Of a DNA stretch of 64,000 nt, positions 50,293 to 61,046 are shown one piece after another. The notes under the pieces were generated by a model, which was given only the letters and a program-made list of their open reading frames with translations, had not been told where the DNA came from and made no database searches. A program made the translations under genes and the position numbers. How positions within the stretch are numbered: the stretch's first letter is position 1; each line of letters begins with the position of its first letter. The stretch lies in NCBI RefSeq assembly GCF_028595305.1, contig NZ_JAQQXS010000014.1, positions 62,001 through 126,000 on the forward strand. The letters run 5' to 3'. Source of the DNA: Roseateles koreensis. GTDB taxonomy: Bacteria > Pseudomonadota > Gammaproteobacteria > Burkholderiales > Burkholderiaceae_C.

Positions 50293-51432
50293 TCAAGCGG
50301 AGAGGTCGGGCGCCAGCCACTGCACCCAGCGCCCATGCGGATGCGACCAGGCCAGGGCTTGCTGGCGCAGCTGGCCGGCCTCAGCCCATTGCAGGGTCCA
50401 CAAGGTAGCGGCGTCGGCGCGCAAGTGCGCCGCCAAGGGCGGCAAGTCCAGGCCCGGCGGGCATTGCGCGGCGGATTCCGCACTCAGCCACATCAGGTCG
50501 TGGCGCAATATCAGCTGAGCTACGCGGGCGCGGTGCTCTGCCAAGGCCTGGGGCTCGAAGTAGTACAACACCCAGCTGTTGAACAAGATAGGCTGGGTTC
50601 GCCGCATAGCCCCCGCGGGATCTTGCGTCAGGCGGGTGGCCAACAGGCCCAGGCCGTCATCGCTTTGCAGCAACTCGGGTTCATGCCCACGGGTCAATGC
50701 CACGGCCTGCTCCAGGCGCTGCGCCCGCTCGCGGTCATGGGGCCACAGGCAGGCGCGCAGCCAGCGCAAGGCCGCTGGGTCGCGAACATCCACGGGGGAG
50801 AGGTCCAGGCCCAGGCGTTGCACCATCCGCCAGGGCTGGGCGGGCGGCGGGGCCGTGTCGCCCAGCCAGTCGCAATCGATCTCGGGCACGCCTGGGCCCG
50901 GGGCGGCCCCCAGGCTGAAAGGGGAATGGAGTTTGCGATAACGGTAGTGGTAGTGCTCCACTCCCAGATTGAGGCCGGCGCTGCAGCCGAAGTCGATCAG
51001 GCTCAAGGCCTCGCAGTCGCGCAGCCGGGCAATATATTGCAGGGCCGGCCACAGCACGGCACAGCGGCCAATCTCATTCGTCTGCGTCTTGCCATTGTGC
51101 AGATGGGCTTCAATGGTCGGGCGCTCGCAGCGGGCAAAGTCCAGCAACAGGCCAGGCAGTTGCTCGTCCGGCAAACGGGTGCCCCCCACGCTGGGATAGT
51201 AGGCTGCCATGGCGTGCGGTACGCCCGCAAGAACCCGCTCATGCAAGGCCGCCAGCAGCAGATTGACCTTGGCCTGGGTGGGCGGCGCCAGATTCATCAA
51301 ATCGAGCAGCTCCGGCGTGTTGGCAATGGCCAGGCAGAGCGCGACATACAGCGGGTCTTGCGGGCAATCCACCGCCGCGAAGTGGCGAAAGCGCTGGGCC
51401 CAGCGCGCTTGAGTGTTGATGTCGGTTGGCAT
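50293..51432 (-). CDS. DUF2332 family protein
   Basis: The 379-residue product matches DUF2332: an N-terminal QARWAQRFRHFAAVDCPQDP helix, a middle RCAVLWPALQYIARLRDCEALSLIDFGCSAGLNL block reminiscent of a SAM-binding glycine turn, and a WVLYYF segment near residue 300. Function is unknown; the ligand-binding suggestion rests on the DFGCSAG turn only. ATG 51432 follows 50 bp downstream of the L,D-transpeptidase-like gene, same strand. Confidence 0.8.
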   Translation of the reverse strand: MPTDINTQARWAQRFRHFAAVDCPQDPLYVALCLAIANTPELLDLMNLAPPTQAKVNLLLAALHERVLAGVPHAMAAYYPSVGGTRLPDEQLPGLLLDFARCERPTIEAHLHNGKTQTNEIGRCAVLWPALQYIARLRDCEALSLIDFGCSAGLNLGVEHYHYRYRKLHSPFSLGAAPGPGVPEIDCDWLGDTAPPPAQPWRMVQRLGLDLSPVDVRDPAALRWLRACLWPHDRERAQRLEQAVALTRGHEPELLQSDDGLGLLATRLTQDPAGAMRRTQPILFNSWVLYYFEPQALAEHRARVAQLILRHDLMWLSAESAAQCPPGLDLPPLAAHLRADAATLWTLQWAEAGQLRQQALAWSHPHGRWVQWLAPDLSA

Positions 51433-51482
51433 AGGCTTAGCTTAACCAATTGAGGCGCAGCACTGGCGGGGCTTTGATCGGT

Positions 51483-52880
51483 TCAGCGACCACCCAAGCG
51501 GCGCTCAGCTTCGTCCACCACCTCGCGCACCTCGGCCTCGCTCACCGGGATGAAGCGCCGTGCGGCATTACCGGGCAGTTCCACCATCACCAAATAGCCC
51601 TTGACCATGGGGTCGCCGTTGGCTCCTGGGCCTTGTGCAAAGGCGCTCGCAAAGGCCTGAGCGAGTTGGAGTTGGCCGCTGGCGCGCAGGCGCCCGGTGG
51701 TGGGGTCCCATTGCTCAGGGCTGGTCAGGCAACCGGCGGTGGGCGTGGCGGGGTAGTAGGGTGCGTTGCGGTAGTAGGCAGGGTTGACCACGCTACCGTG
51801 CATCAAGATTTCATCGCGGCCGGCGCGGCCAGCCAGCCAGGCTTCTTTGATGGGTTCCCAGTGGCGCCAGCTGGGCGGCAGCAGGCCTGCGTACAGGCCT
51901 TCGCTCCAGTCCAGATCACTGCCGTCCACCTGAAAGAATTCGGCCACACTGGCCTCGATCGGCAGCTTGGTCTCCAGAAATGGCGTGGGGCCGATGGTCG
52001 GATTGCTGGCGGTGCTGGCGCCGCGCACCGCAAATATGCCTTGGGGCGTGTCGCCCAGGGTGATGGTGCCGGGCAGATGCGCCAGGGCACGCGCGAGTTG
52101 CGGCACTTGGAACAGATGGCCGTCGGGCGTGCGCACAAAGCGGCCGTCAGACCCTCGTAAAATCGCCAGCCCCAGCACCTCGCGGCCCGGGCGCTGCAGG
52201 CTGAAAACGACGGGAAAGCCCGGGCGCAAAGGCGCAGCCAGCAACTCAGCCAGCGGAGGCGAAGTGCTGCCAGGGCTGTCTTGCAAGACACGGCCCAGTG
52301 CGCGCAGGCGGGGCTCGTTCTGCCAGGTCGGGAATTGCGCCTGCATCAGCGTTTGAATTTGTACAGCGGCGGCAGGCCGCACTTCAGCGGTGAGCGGCTT
52401 GAGCAGCGTATAGGCGGCGATGGCGAACTCACGCGGTGTGTGCAATTGCGGCAGCAGCGGCCACAGCAGCGGAGCGGCCTCGGCTGCGTAAAACGCGTAA
52501 ACGCCAGACAGCACGCTGCGCTGCGCCTCGCCGGTTTGCGCTGTCAGGCCGGGCAGGGCCGCCAGGGTGGGGCCGCGTGCGGCGTCGATGTCGGTGTTGT
52601 AGAGCAGCACGGCGGACAAGATGTCAGGCAGCGCGGCCTGCGCGGCATGACCCGGGGGCAGGGCCAGGCGCTCGTGCAGCAGGCGCAGGTCCCGCGTCCG
52701 CTGTGCTTGTTCCACCTCGGCCTGGGTGGCTTGCCAATGAAAATCAGCGGGCTGGTAGGCCAGCAAGGCCTGCGTGCTGTGGCGCTGTCCGGGCACAGCG
52801 TCCGGCGCCCGCGTGGCGCAGGCGCTCAGCAGTGCCAGTGCGGCGGCCATCAAGGGCTTTTGGAGCGGGTTCAGAGTCAA
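51483..52880 (-). CDS. L,D-transpeptidase-like lipoprotein (divergent)
   Basis: The 465-residue product has a lipoprotein signal (MAAALALLSACAT). The N-terminal half (about 30-200) is helical and unassigned. The C-terminal part carries pieces of an L,D-transpeptidase (YkuD) fold: TPQGIF at residues 278-283, the usual active-site loop of that fold, then an ILMHGS at 358-363 and a TPTAGCL at 380-385 with a candidate catalytic Cys (384). The usual SHGC motif reads TAGC, without the His, and the His-Cys spacing is longer than normal. TTG 52880 is used; AGGA lies about six bases upstream on the minus strand. Confidence 0.6.
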   Translation of the reverse strand: MTLNPLQKPLMAAALALLSACATRAPDAVPGQRHSTQALLAYQPADFHWQATQAEVEQAQRTRDLRLLHERLALPPGHAAQAALPDILSAVLLYNTDIDAARGPTLAALPGLTAQTGEAQRSVLSGVYAFYAAEAAPLLWPLLPQLHTPREFAIAAYTLLKPLTAEVRPAAAVQIQTLMQAQFPTWQNEPRLRALGRVLQDSPGSTSPPLAELLAAPLRPGFPVVFSLQRPGREVLGLAILRGSDGRFVRTPDGHLFQVPQLARALAHLPGTITLGDTPQGIFAVRGASTASNPTIGPTPFLETKLPIEASVAEFFQVDGSDLDWSEGLYAGLLPPSWRHWEPIKEAWLAGRAGRDEILMHGSVVNPAYYRNAPYYPATPTAGCLTSPEQWDPTTGRLRASGQLQLAQAFASAFAQGPGANGDPMVKGYLVMVELPGNAARRFIPVSEAEVREVVDEAERRLGGR

Positions 52881-52962
52881 GGGATGTCCTGCAGTATGCT
52901 GCCGACCACGCGCTAGGCCTGCGGTCGGGTTTGCGTCGTCAACACACCTTCAAAGGATAGGT

Positions 52963-53352
52963 ATGAATTGGGCTGATCTCGTGATTGTGCTGGCGCTTTG
53001 CCAGTTTTTCTTTTTTGGTGCGTTGGTGGGGCAGGCTCGGGGTAAATATGGTGTCGCCGCACCCGCCGTCAGCGGCCATGAGATGTTCGAGCGCCTGTAC
53101 CGCGTGCAGATGAACACCTTGGAGCTGCTGATGGTCTTTGTTCCCGCCATCGCCCTGGCCGCCAAGTACTGGTCACCAGTTTGGGCGGCGGGCCTGGGCG
53201 TGGTGTATCTGGTCGGTCGCATGATTTATTGGCGCACCTATGTCGCCAATCCTGCCAGCCGCAGCCTGGGCTTTGGCCTGAGTGCCGGCCCGGCACTGGC
53301 CTTGCTGGTTGGTGCGCTGGTGGGCATGGCCCGGCAAGGCGGGCTGTTCTGA
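52963..53352 (+). CDS. MAPEG-family membrane protein
   Basis: The 129-residue product has four predicted membrane helices and the MAPEG signatures FFFGALVGQARGK, FERLYRVQMNTLELLMVF and GRMIYWRTYV. MAPEG proteins include glutathione transferases and leukotriene synthases; a related bacterial role is detoxification, but the reaction here is unproven. ATG 52963 has AAGGATAG upstream. It is the only plus-strand gene between about 48.5 and 58.9 kb. Confidence 0.88.
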   Translation: MNWADLVIVLALCQFFFFGALVGQARGKYGVAAPAVSGHEMFERLYRVQMNTLELLMVFVPAIALAAKYWSPVWAAGLGVVYLVGRMIYWRTYVANPASRSLGFGLSAGPALALLVGALVGMARQGGLF

Positions 53353-53358
53353 TTTCGC

Positions 53359-53378
53359 TGGAATAACGTTTTATTCCA
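53359..53378. terminator. Hairpin at the convergent ends of the MAPEG and dppF genes
   Basis: TGGAATAA (53359-53366) and TTATTCCA (53371-53378) form an 8-bp perfect stem with a 4-base loop, overlapping the dppF stop codon and 6 bases after the MAPEG stop. It may end transcripts from either side. No long T run follows. Confidence 0.45.
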
Positions 53379-54339
53379 ACTGATGGCAGGCCACCTGCCT
53401 GCCGTCGAGTTCACGCAGCAGCGGCGCCTCTTGCGCGCAACGCGCAACGGCCAGCGGGCACCGCCCGTGAAAGGCGCAGCCGCTGGGAGGGTTCAGGGGG
53501 CTGGGCAACTCGCCGTGGATCTGGATGCGGGTCCGCCGGTCAGCGGCGTGCAGGGCCGGCGTGGCGCTCATCAGCGCCTGCGTGTAGGGGTGCAACGGCC
53601 GGGCGAACATCGTCGCCTTGGGGCCCATCTCCACCGCGCGGCCCAGGTACATCACCATCACTTCATCGGCCACATGCTCGACCACACTCAGGTTGTGCGA
53701 GATGAAGACGTAGGCGTAGCCGAATTCGGCTTGCAGGTCCATAAAGAGGTTGAGGATCTGCGCCTGGATCGACACGTCTAGAGCTGACACGGGTTCATCC
53801 GCCACCACCACTTTTGGCCGCAGAATCATGGCCCTGGCAATGGCAATGCGCTGACGTTGGCCGCCAGAGAACATGTGGGGATAACGTCTGAGATGCTCGG
53901 TGCGCAAGCCCACCTTGTGCAGCAGTGATTCAATGCGCGCGAGCCGCTCCGCCTTGTTCAGTGTGGTGTTGATCTTCAACGGCTCTTCCAGCGTGGCCTG
54001 TACTGTATGGCGCGGGTTGAGCGAGGTGAAGGGGTTCTGGAACACCATTTGCACCTGTTGGCGCAAGGCTTTAAGCGTGGCCTTCGACGCACTGGCCGCA
54101 TCGACCCCGCCAAAGTGCAGGGCACCGGCGCTGGGCGACTCGATCAGGGTCAGTTGGCGGGCCAGGGTGGATTTTCCGCAGCCCGACTCACCCACCACGG
54201 CCAGTGTTTGCCCCATCTTCAGCTGGAAGCTCACGCCGTCCAGGGCCTTGACCGTTGCAGCGGGCTTGAACAGGCCACGGCCTACCCGGTAATGGCGGGC
54301 CAGGTCTTGCGCCTGCAAGAGCACGTGGGCGTCAGACAT
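53371..54339 (-). CDS. dppF: Peptide ABC importer ATP-binding protein DppF
   Basis: The 322-residue ATPase has Walker A ([12 protein letters not shown]), signature ([16 protein letters not shown]), Walker B ([13 protein letters not shown]) and the C-terminal OppF/DppF extension with the cysteine cluster ([16 protein letters not shown]), which is the Fe-S or ligand site of that subfamily. It pairs with DppD, and the two genes overlap by 8 bp. It is the last gene of the dpp operon. Confidence 0.93.
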   Translation of the reverse strand: MSDAHVLLQAQDLARHYRVGRGLFKPAATVKALDGVSFQLKMGQTLAVVGESGCGKSTLARQLTLIESPSAGALHFGGVDAASASKATLKALRQQVQMVFQNPFTSLNPRHTVQATLEEPLKINTTLNKAERLARIESLLHKVGLRTEHLRRYPHMFSGGQRQRIAIARAMILRPKVVVADEPVSALDVSIQAQILNLFMDLQAEFGYAYVFISHNLSVVEHVADEVMVMYLGRAVEMGPKATMFARPLHPYTQALMSATPALHAADRRTRIQIHGELPSPLNPPSGCAFHGRCPLAVARCAQEAPLLRELDGRQVACHQLE

Positions 54340-55324
54340 GGCGGTGTTCTCCGCTTGCTGTCCCGGTCGAAGCCGTTGAACCTAATGGGTAGAAACAACG
54401 CACACCCTCTTTGAGGGAAGGGCGCTCAGTGGCACACCGGCCCTGGGCCTGGGGGCAGCGTGGTGCCAGCAGGCATCCACGCGGGCGGTCTTGCGCGCCG
54501 GGCACGATGCCGGGCAGTGCGGCAAGGCGCCTGGCGCCGCGGTTGTGCTCGGGGACCGCCGCGAGCAGGGCGGCGGTGTAGGGGTGTTGAGGGCGCTCGA
54601 ACAATTCAGGCACCGCACCGGTCTCGACCACCTGGCCGGCGTACATCACCGCCACCTGATTGCGCCCGGCCTGGGCCATTTCGGCCACCACGGCCAGGTC
54701 GTGGGTGATCAAGATCAAGGCCATGCCGTGCTCGCGCTGCAAGCGCAGCAGCAGGTCCATGATCTGGGCCTGGATGGTGACGTCGAGCGCGGTGGTGGGC
54801 TCGTCGGCAATCAGCAGCCGGGGCTTGCAGGCGATGGCCATGGCGATCATGACGCGTTGGCTCATGCCGCCGGAGAGCTCGTGCGGGTAGGCGTTCAGGC
54901 GATTCACGGCGTCGGGGATTTCCACCTGCTCCAGCAATTCCAGGGCGCGCCGGGTGGCTGCCGCGCCGCGCAGCCCCAGGTGCGCACGCAGCACCTCTGT
55001 GATCTGGAAACCCACGGTGTAGCTCGGATTCAGGCTGGACTGCGCGTCCTGAAACACCATGGCCATGTCTTTGCCGATCAGCTGGCGGCGTTGGCGCGGT
55101 GTGAGTTGCAGCAAGTTTTGGCCCTGGAATTCAAGCGCGTCCGCGCTGACCTGGCCGGCCGCGTCGATCAAGCCCATCACGGCGAGCATGCTGACCGATT
55201 TGCCGGAGCCGGACTCACCCACGATGCCCAGCAGATGGCCGGCTTCCAGCGTCAGGTCCAGGCTCTCCACGGCGTGCAAGCCGTTGAAGTTCACTTGCAG
55301 GTTTTTGATGTTCAGCAGCGCCAT
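54332..55324 (-). CDS. dppD: Peptide ABC importer ATP-binding protein DppD
   Basis: The 330-residue ATPase has Walker A ([11 protein letters not shown]), signature ([15 protein letters not shown]), Walker B ([13 protein letters not shown]) and the C-terminal cysteine-bearing segment ([15 protein letters not shown]). ATG 55324 (MALLNIKNL) is the conserved start, 2 bp from the dppC stop; the reading from 55486 adds a leader without features. It lies between dppC and dppF. Confidence 0.93.
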   Translation of the reverse strand: MALLNIKNLQVNFNGLHAVESLDLTLEAGHLLGIVGESGSGKSVSMLAVMGLIDAAGQVSADALEFQGQNLLQLTPRQRRQLIGKDMAMVFQDAQSSLNPSYTVGFQITEVLRAHLGLRGAAATRRALELLEQVEIPDAVNRLNAYPHELSGGMSQRVMIAMAIACKPRLLIADEPTTALDVTIQAQIMDLLLRLQREHGMALILITHDLAVVAEMAQAGRNQVAVMYAGQVVETGAVPELFERPQHPYTAALLAAVPEHNRGARRLAALPGIVPGAQDRPRGCLLAPRCPQAQGRCATERPSLKEGVRCFYPLGSTASTGTASGEHRHV

Positions 55325-55326
55325 GC

Positions 55327-56250
55327 TCAGCTCATCCGCTTCAATTTGGGGTCCAGCGCGTCGCGCAGGCCATCCCCCATCAAATTGATGGAGAGCACGG
55401 TGACGAGAATGGCCAGGCCGGGCAGAGTCACCACCCAGGGCGCGCGCTGGATGTAGTCGCGTGCGGCGGAAAGCATGGTGCCCCACTCGGCGGTGGGCGC
55501 TTGCACGCCAAGCCCGAGAAAGCCCAGACCGGCCGTTTCCAGAATGGCAGAGGAGAAGCTCAGCGAGGCGTTCACGATCAGTGGGGCCATGCAGTTAGGC
55601 AGCACGCAGTCGAACATCAGCCGCAGGGTGCCCGCGCCGGCCACGCGGCTGGCGGTCACGTAGTCTTTGGGGATTTCCGCCAGGGCGGCGGCGCGAGTCA
55701 GGCGGGTGTAGCCGGGCAGCGCGCCGATGGCGATGGCGATCACGGTGTTGAGTAGGCCGGGGCCTAACACCGTGATCACGCAGATGGCCAACAGCAGCCC
55801 CGGCAGGGCCAGCATGATGTCCATCACCCGCATGATCAGCGGCGAGGCGAGCTTCTGGAAGAAGGCGGCCGACAAGCCCAGCAAAACACCCGGCAGGAGC
55901 GAGAGCAGCACCGAGGCCAGGCCGATGCCCATGGACACGCGCCCGCCGTGCAGCAAGCGCGAGAAGATGTCGCGGCCCAGCTCGTCGGTGCCAAGCAAAA
56001 ACTTGGCGCTGCCCTGCGCCTGCCAGACGGGCGGCGTGAGCATGTGCTCGCGGTACTGCCAGGTGGGGCTGTGCGGCGCCAGCCAGGGTGCCAGCAGCGA
56101 GGCCAGGGCGATCAGCGTAAAGACGCACAGCGCGATCAATGCTCCCCGGTTGGCCGCAAAGGCGCGCCAGAACTCGCGCTGTGCAGACAGGGGCGGGGGC
56201 GCCGCTTCTGAGGGGTCTTGGTCGACGTGGCTGAGTTCGAAGTCCGTCAT
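55327..56250 (-). CDS. dppC: Peptide ABC importer permease DppC
   Basis: The 307-residue permease has an N-terminal helix plus about five further membrane segments and the BPD-type signature [21 protein letters not shown] (EAA loop). It is encoded immediately before dppD, and dppB lies upstream. Together DppB and DppC form the membrane channel. Confidence 0.94.
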   Translation of the reverse strand: MTDFELSHVDQDPSEAAPPPLSAQREFWRAFAANRGALIALCVFTLIALASLLAPWLAPHSPTWQYREHMLTPPVWQAQGSAKFLLGTDELGRDIFSRLLHGGRVSMGIGLASVLLSLLPGVLLGLSAAFFQKLASPLIMRVMDIMLALPGLLLAICVITVLGPGLLNTVIAIAIGALPGYTRLTRAAALAEIPKDYVTASRVAGAGTLRLMFDCVLPNCMAPLIVNASLSFSSAILETAGLGFLGLGVQAPTAEWGTMLSAARDYIQRAPWVVTLPGLAILVTVLSINLMGDGLRDALDPKLKRMS

Positions 56251-56272
56251 GGATGTGAGTTAGGGCCAGGCC

Positions 56273-57283
56273 TCAATGGGGGGAACGGATGCGCGGGTTG
56301 ACCACACCGTAGAGCAGGTCCACCACGAGGTTCACCCCGATGAAGGTCAGCGCTGAAATCAGGATGCCGGCTTGCACCACGGGGTAGTCGCGGCGGGCGA
56401 TGGCGTCGATCAGCCATTTGCCGATGCCGGGCCAGGAGAAAATGGTTTCAGTCAGCACGGCGCCCGCCAGCAGGCTGCCTGTTTGCATGCCGATGATCGT
56501 GAGCACCGGAATCAGCGCATTGCGCAGCGCGTGCACGGCCACCACGCGGGCGGGGCTGAGGCCTTTGGCGCGCGCGGTGCGGATGTAGTCCTCGCGCAGC
56601 ACCTCCAGCATGGCGCTGCGCGTCATGCGGGCCACCACCGCCAGGGTTCCGGTGCCCAGCACCAGGGCCGGCAGCAGCAGGTGGAGGCAGGCCGATTTAA
56701 AGGCGCCAGCCTCCCCGGAATTCCAGGCGTCCACGAGCATGAAGCCGGTGCGCATGGTGGGGTCGTATTCCACGCTGATGCGGCCCGAAATCGGTGTCCA
56801 CGACAGACCCACCGAGAAGAACATGATGAGGACCAGCCCCCACCAGAACACGGGCATGGAGTAGCCCACCGTGGCCAGGCCCATCACCCCCTGATCGACC
56901 CAGGAGCCGCGTCGCAGGCTGGCCCACATGCCCAGCAGCAAGCCCACACTGACCGCCAGCAGCAGGGCGCACGAGGCCAGCTCGACGGTGGCGGGAAACA
57001 GCACGGCGAACTCGCGCGCCACTGGCTCGCGGCTGACCAGGCTCTGCCCCAAATCGCCGTGGGCGAGCTTGCCGAGGTAGTCGAAATACTGTTGGTGCAG
57101 GGGCTGATCCAGGCCCATTCGATGCACCAGGGCGGCATGGGCGGCGGGGTCGAGCTGGCGCTCACCCATCATGATCTCGATGGGGTCGCCCGGCACCAGC
57201 CGGATCAGGCCGAACGCAACCGCGGTGATGCCGATGAGAGTCGGGATCAGGGTGGCCAGCTTTTTAAGCAGAAAGGTCAGCAC
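56273..57283 (-). CDS. dppB: Peptide ABC importer permease DppB
   Basis: The 336-residue permease has the typical N-terminus (MLTFLLKKLATLIPTLIGI), a long periplasmic segment after the first helix, and the EAA loop (EDYIRTARAKGLSP). The start is GTG 57283. The amidase gene lies 47 bp upstream on the same strand, so it probably shares the transcript. Confidence 0.94.
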   Translation of the reverse strand: MLTFLLKKLATLIPTLIGITAVAFGLIRLVPGDPIEIMMGERQLDPAAHAALVHRMGLDQPLHQQYFDYLGKLAHGDLGQSLVSREPVAREFAVLFPATVELASCALLLAVSVGLLLGMWASLRRGSWVDQGVMGLATVGYSMPVFWWGLVLIMFFSVGLSWTPISGRISVEYDPTMRTGFMLVDAWNSGEAGAFKSACLHLLLPALVLGTGTLAVVARMTRSAMLEVLREDYIRTARAKGLSPARVVAVHALRNALIPVLTIIGMQTGSLLAGAVLTETIFSWPGIGKWLIDAIARRDYPVVQAGILISALTFIGVNLVVDLLYGVVNPRIRSPH

Positions 57284-57330
57284 GGTGGTGGTTGTGGCGG
57301 GGCGGGGGCTGGGGTGTCAGTGCGGGTGTC

Positions 57331-58251
57331 TCAGTACTTGGACGGGTTCACCTTGGGCAGGAGTGCCCCGGTGTTGCCGGCACCCGCGCCCGCTCCTGAA
57401 CCCGTTCCAGCGCCGGGTTGAGGCGCCAGCAGCATGCCGCCGGCCAGGTTCACCACGTCGAGCAGCGCAGCGGTTTCAGCGTCCATTGCGCCGCTGTAAT
57501 CGCTGGGCCGGTATTTCATTTGGAAGGTGGCAATCACGTTTTTGGTGAGCGAGTCCAGCTCGCCGCTGCGTGGCACCGCGTAGCCGAAGCGTGACAGCTT
57601 GTCTTGAAACCAAGCGGCGTCAGGCGGAACTGATTCATACAGGGATTTGCGCAAGCCGACCTGCAGGGGGTCGGGCCAGGGAATCAGGCCGGCATCGGCC
57701 AGCTGCTTCCACGGGAACAATGGGCCGGGGTCTTGCTTGCGGCCGGGTGCAATGTCGGCATGGCCCAGAATGCGCTCGGGCTTGATCTGGTGGCGGGTTT
57801 GAATATCGCGCACCAGCTTGATGACCTCGTCGATCTGTTTCTGCGGAAAGGGCGCGTAGACGCGGCCCTGCGGCGTTTCGGTGAAGCCGGGGTTGACGAT
57901 CTCGATGCCGATGGAGGCTGAATTCAGGTTCTGGCTGCTGCCCCAGCTGCTTGCACCCGCGTGCCAGGAGCGGCGGTTCTCGTCGACGATGTAGTAGCTG
58001 ATGGCCGGCTCGTCGCGCACCAGGTAGTGGCTGCTGACCAGGCCGCCGGTGGTCAGCACGCGCAGCGACTTTTCCCAGTCCAGCGCGGTGTAGTGCAGGA
58101 TCAGAAACTGCGCCCGGCTGTCTTGCGCTACCGAGGTGAAGCTCTTGTCGATGTGTGGCGGCGGCGGGCCCACCGGCGTGCGCGGCGTGCTGGCGCATGC
58201 GCTCATCAATAAAGCACTGGTGAGGGCGGTGAGCAGGACGGTGGTCTTCAT
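57331..58251 (-). CDS. amiD: N-acetylmuramoyl-L-alanine amidase, AmiD-like lipoprotein
   Basis: The 306-residue product has a lipoprotein signal (LLMSACAST; Cys about residue 18) and an AmpD/amidase_2 domain with Zn ligands in FLILHYTA (His) and GHADIAPGRKQDPG (His and Asp region). A C-terminal peptidoglycan-binding domain (about 205-275) follows, then a Gly-rich tail. It cleaves the bond between MurNAc or anhydroMurNAc and the stem peptide in the periplasm, producing peptides. The peptide importer genes follow directly, suggesting murein-peptide uptake. ATG 58251. Confidence 0.9.
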   Translation of the reverse strand: MKTTVLLTALTSALLMSACASTPRTPVGPPPPHIDKSFTSVAQDSRAQFLILHYTALDWEKSLRVLTTGGLVSSHYLVRDEPAISYYIVDENRRSWHAGASSWGSSQNLNSASIGIEIVNPGFTETPQGRVYAPFPQKQIDEVIKLVRDIQTRHQIKPERILGHADIAPGRKQDPGPLFPWKQLADAGLIPWPDPLQVGLRKSLYESVPPDAAWFQDKLSRFGYAVPRSGELDSLTKNVIATFQMKYRPSDYSGAMDAETAALLDVVNLAGGMLLAPQPGAGTGSGAGAGAGNTGALLPKVNPSKY

Positions 58252-58328
58252 GCGGGGAACTGGGTGGGCTGCGTTTTGGGCTGCGTTTCGGCAAGGGGAT
58301 GGCGTGATTGTTGCAGGCCTGGCCGGCC

Positions 58329-60104
<1,776 letters not shown>

Positions 60105-60122
60105 ACCTGATTTCACCCTGTA

Positions 60123-60139
60123 GGTCATCCAAAATGACC
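60123..60139. promoter_or_regulatory. Inverted repeat before the decayed antitoxin
   Basis: GGTCAT (60123-60128) and ATGACC (60134-60139) form a perfect 6-bp inverted repeat with a 5-base centre, 24 bases upstream of the antitoxin start. Toxin-antitoxin operons are usually autorepressed at such sites, so this is likely the remains of the operator. Confidence 0.4.
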
Positions 60140-60162
60140 CCCATCAAAAGGTGGTCAAGCCT

Positions 60163-60443
60163 ATGGAACACGACAACAGCGCTCAAGCCAAGGCGAAGTT
60201 TTCTGAGTTGGTGCAGCGTGCACTGGCCGGAGAAGACGCGGTGACTGCGCGCGACAACCGGCCGCCCATCAATTTCAGCCATTGCCCCTGGAACTCAGTC
60301 ACAGCTTGCGCGTGGCCAGCCTACCCTGGCATCACCGTGCCCCTTTTGATCGCCTGCTGATTGCGCAGTGCCAAGTCGAAGGCTTGACGCTGGGGAGCGC
60401 CGACAAAACGCCAGCCGCCTACAGCGTGCCCTTGATCCGCTGA
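60163..60443 (+). pseudogene. Decayed antitoxin/VapC-type (PIN) toxin-antitoxin remnant
   Basis: The first reading (from ATG 60163) is the start of a Phd/YefM-like antitoxin (QAKAKFSELVQRALAGED), cut after about 37 residues. From about 60288, in a different frame, the sequence reads as the end of a PIN-domain VapC-type toxin (RAPFDRLLIAQCQVEGLTL, then SADKTPAAYSVPLIR) with a stop at 60441-60443. The middle of both genes, including most of the PIN domain with its catalytic acids, is gone and a frameshift joins the ends. It should be non-functional. Confidence 0.75.
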
Positions 60444-60542
60444 TGGCGGCCCCCATCTGCTGTGGATGCAACCTCATCCTGCCTCTAGGCACGTGCCTGT
60501 ATGCCTTTTGGCAAGGGCCCGCTTTGCCGGCATGATGGCCCC

Positions 60543-61046
60543 ATGTTGAAAGCCCTGCTCGCCCCCCTGGTCTGGCTGCTTCGGCTGCTGCTGGCGCTGA
60601 TCATCTTGTTCGAGGAATGGGGCTGGGTGCCTTTGTCCCGGCTGCTGGCGCGCTTGGGGGATTGGCCGCCGTTTCGTGCTTTTGCGCCCTGGGTACGCGG
60701 CTTGCCGCCTTACGCGGCGCTGGCGCTGCTGGTTTTGCCCAGCCTGTTGATCATCCCGGTCAAATTGCTGGCTTTGTGGCTCATTGCCCACGGCCGGGTG
60801 GTGCTGGGGGTGGGCGTCATCATGGCCGCCAAGGTGGTGGGCACGGCGCTGGTGGCGCGGCTGTTTCAGCTGATTCAACCGGCCTTGATGCGGCTGCGCT
60901 GGTTTGTGCCGCTCTACCAGCGCTGGAGCGCCTGGAAGCAAGAGCTGCTGGCGTGGGTGCATGCCCAGCCGTTCTGGCGCATGGCGCGTGTCATCAAGCG
61001 GCAACTGGGCAGGCGCCTGCGGCAGGCTTGGTCTAAGCGTCGTTGA
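60543..61046 (+). CDS. Hypothetical inner-membrane protein
   Basis: The 167-residue product has about three hydrophobic segments (about 5-25, 60-85 and 90-115) and a basic C-terminal tail (VIKRQLGRRLRQ). No recognised family or function. ATG 60543 (MLKALLAPLVW) is used; the reading from 60501 adds a leader. Its stop overlaps the end of the convergent MFS-PlsC gene by 14 bp. Confidence 0.65.
   Translation: MLKALLAPLVWLLRLLLALIILFEEWGWVPLSRLLARLGDWPPFRAFAPWVRGLPPYAALALLVLPSLLIIPVKLLALWLIAHGRVVLGVGVIMAAKVVGTALVARLFQLIQPALMRLRWFVPLYQRWSAWKQELLAWVHAQPFWRMARVIKRQLGRRLRQAWSKRR

Noticed and set aside
48846-50408. A 520-residue reading opposite the peptide-binding protein gene
   Set aside because: It is His/Gly/Arg-rich with no domain signature and overlaps a well-supported gene; third-position GC bias explains it.
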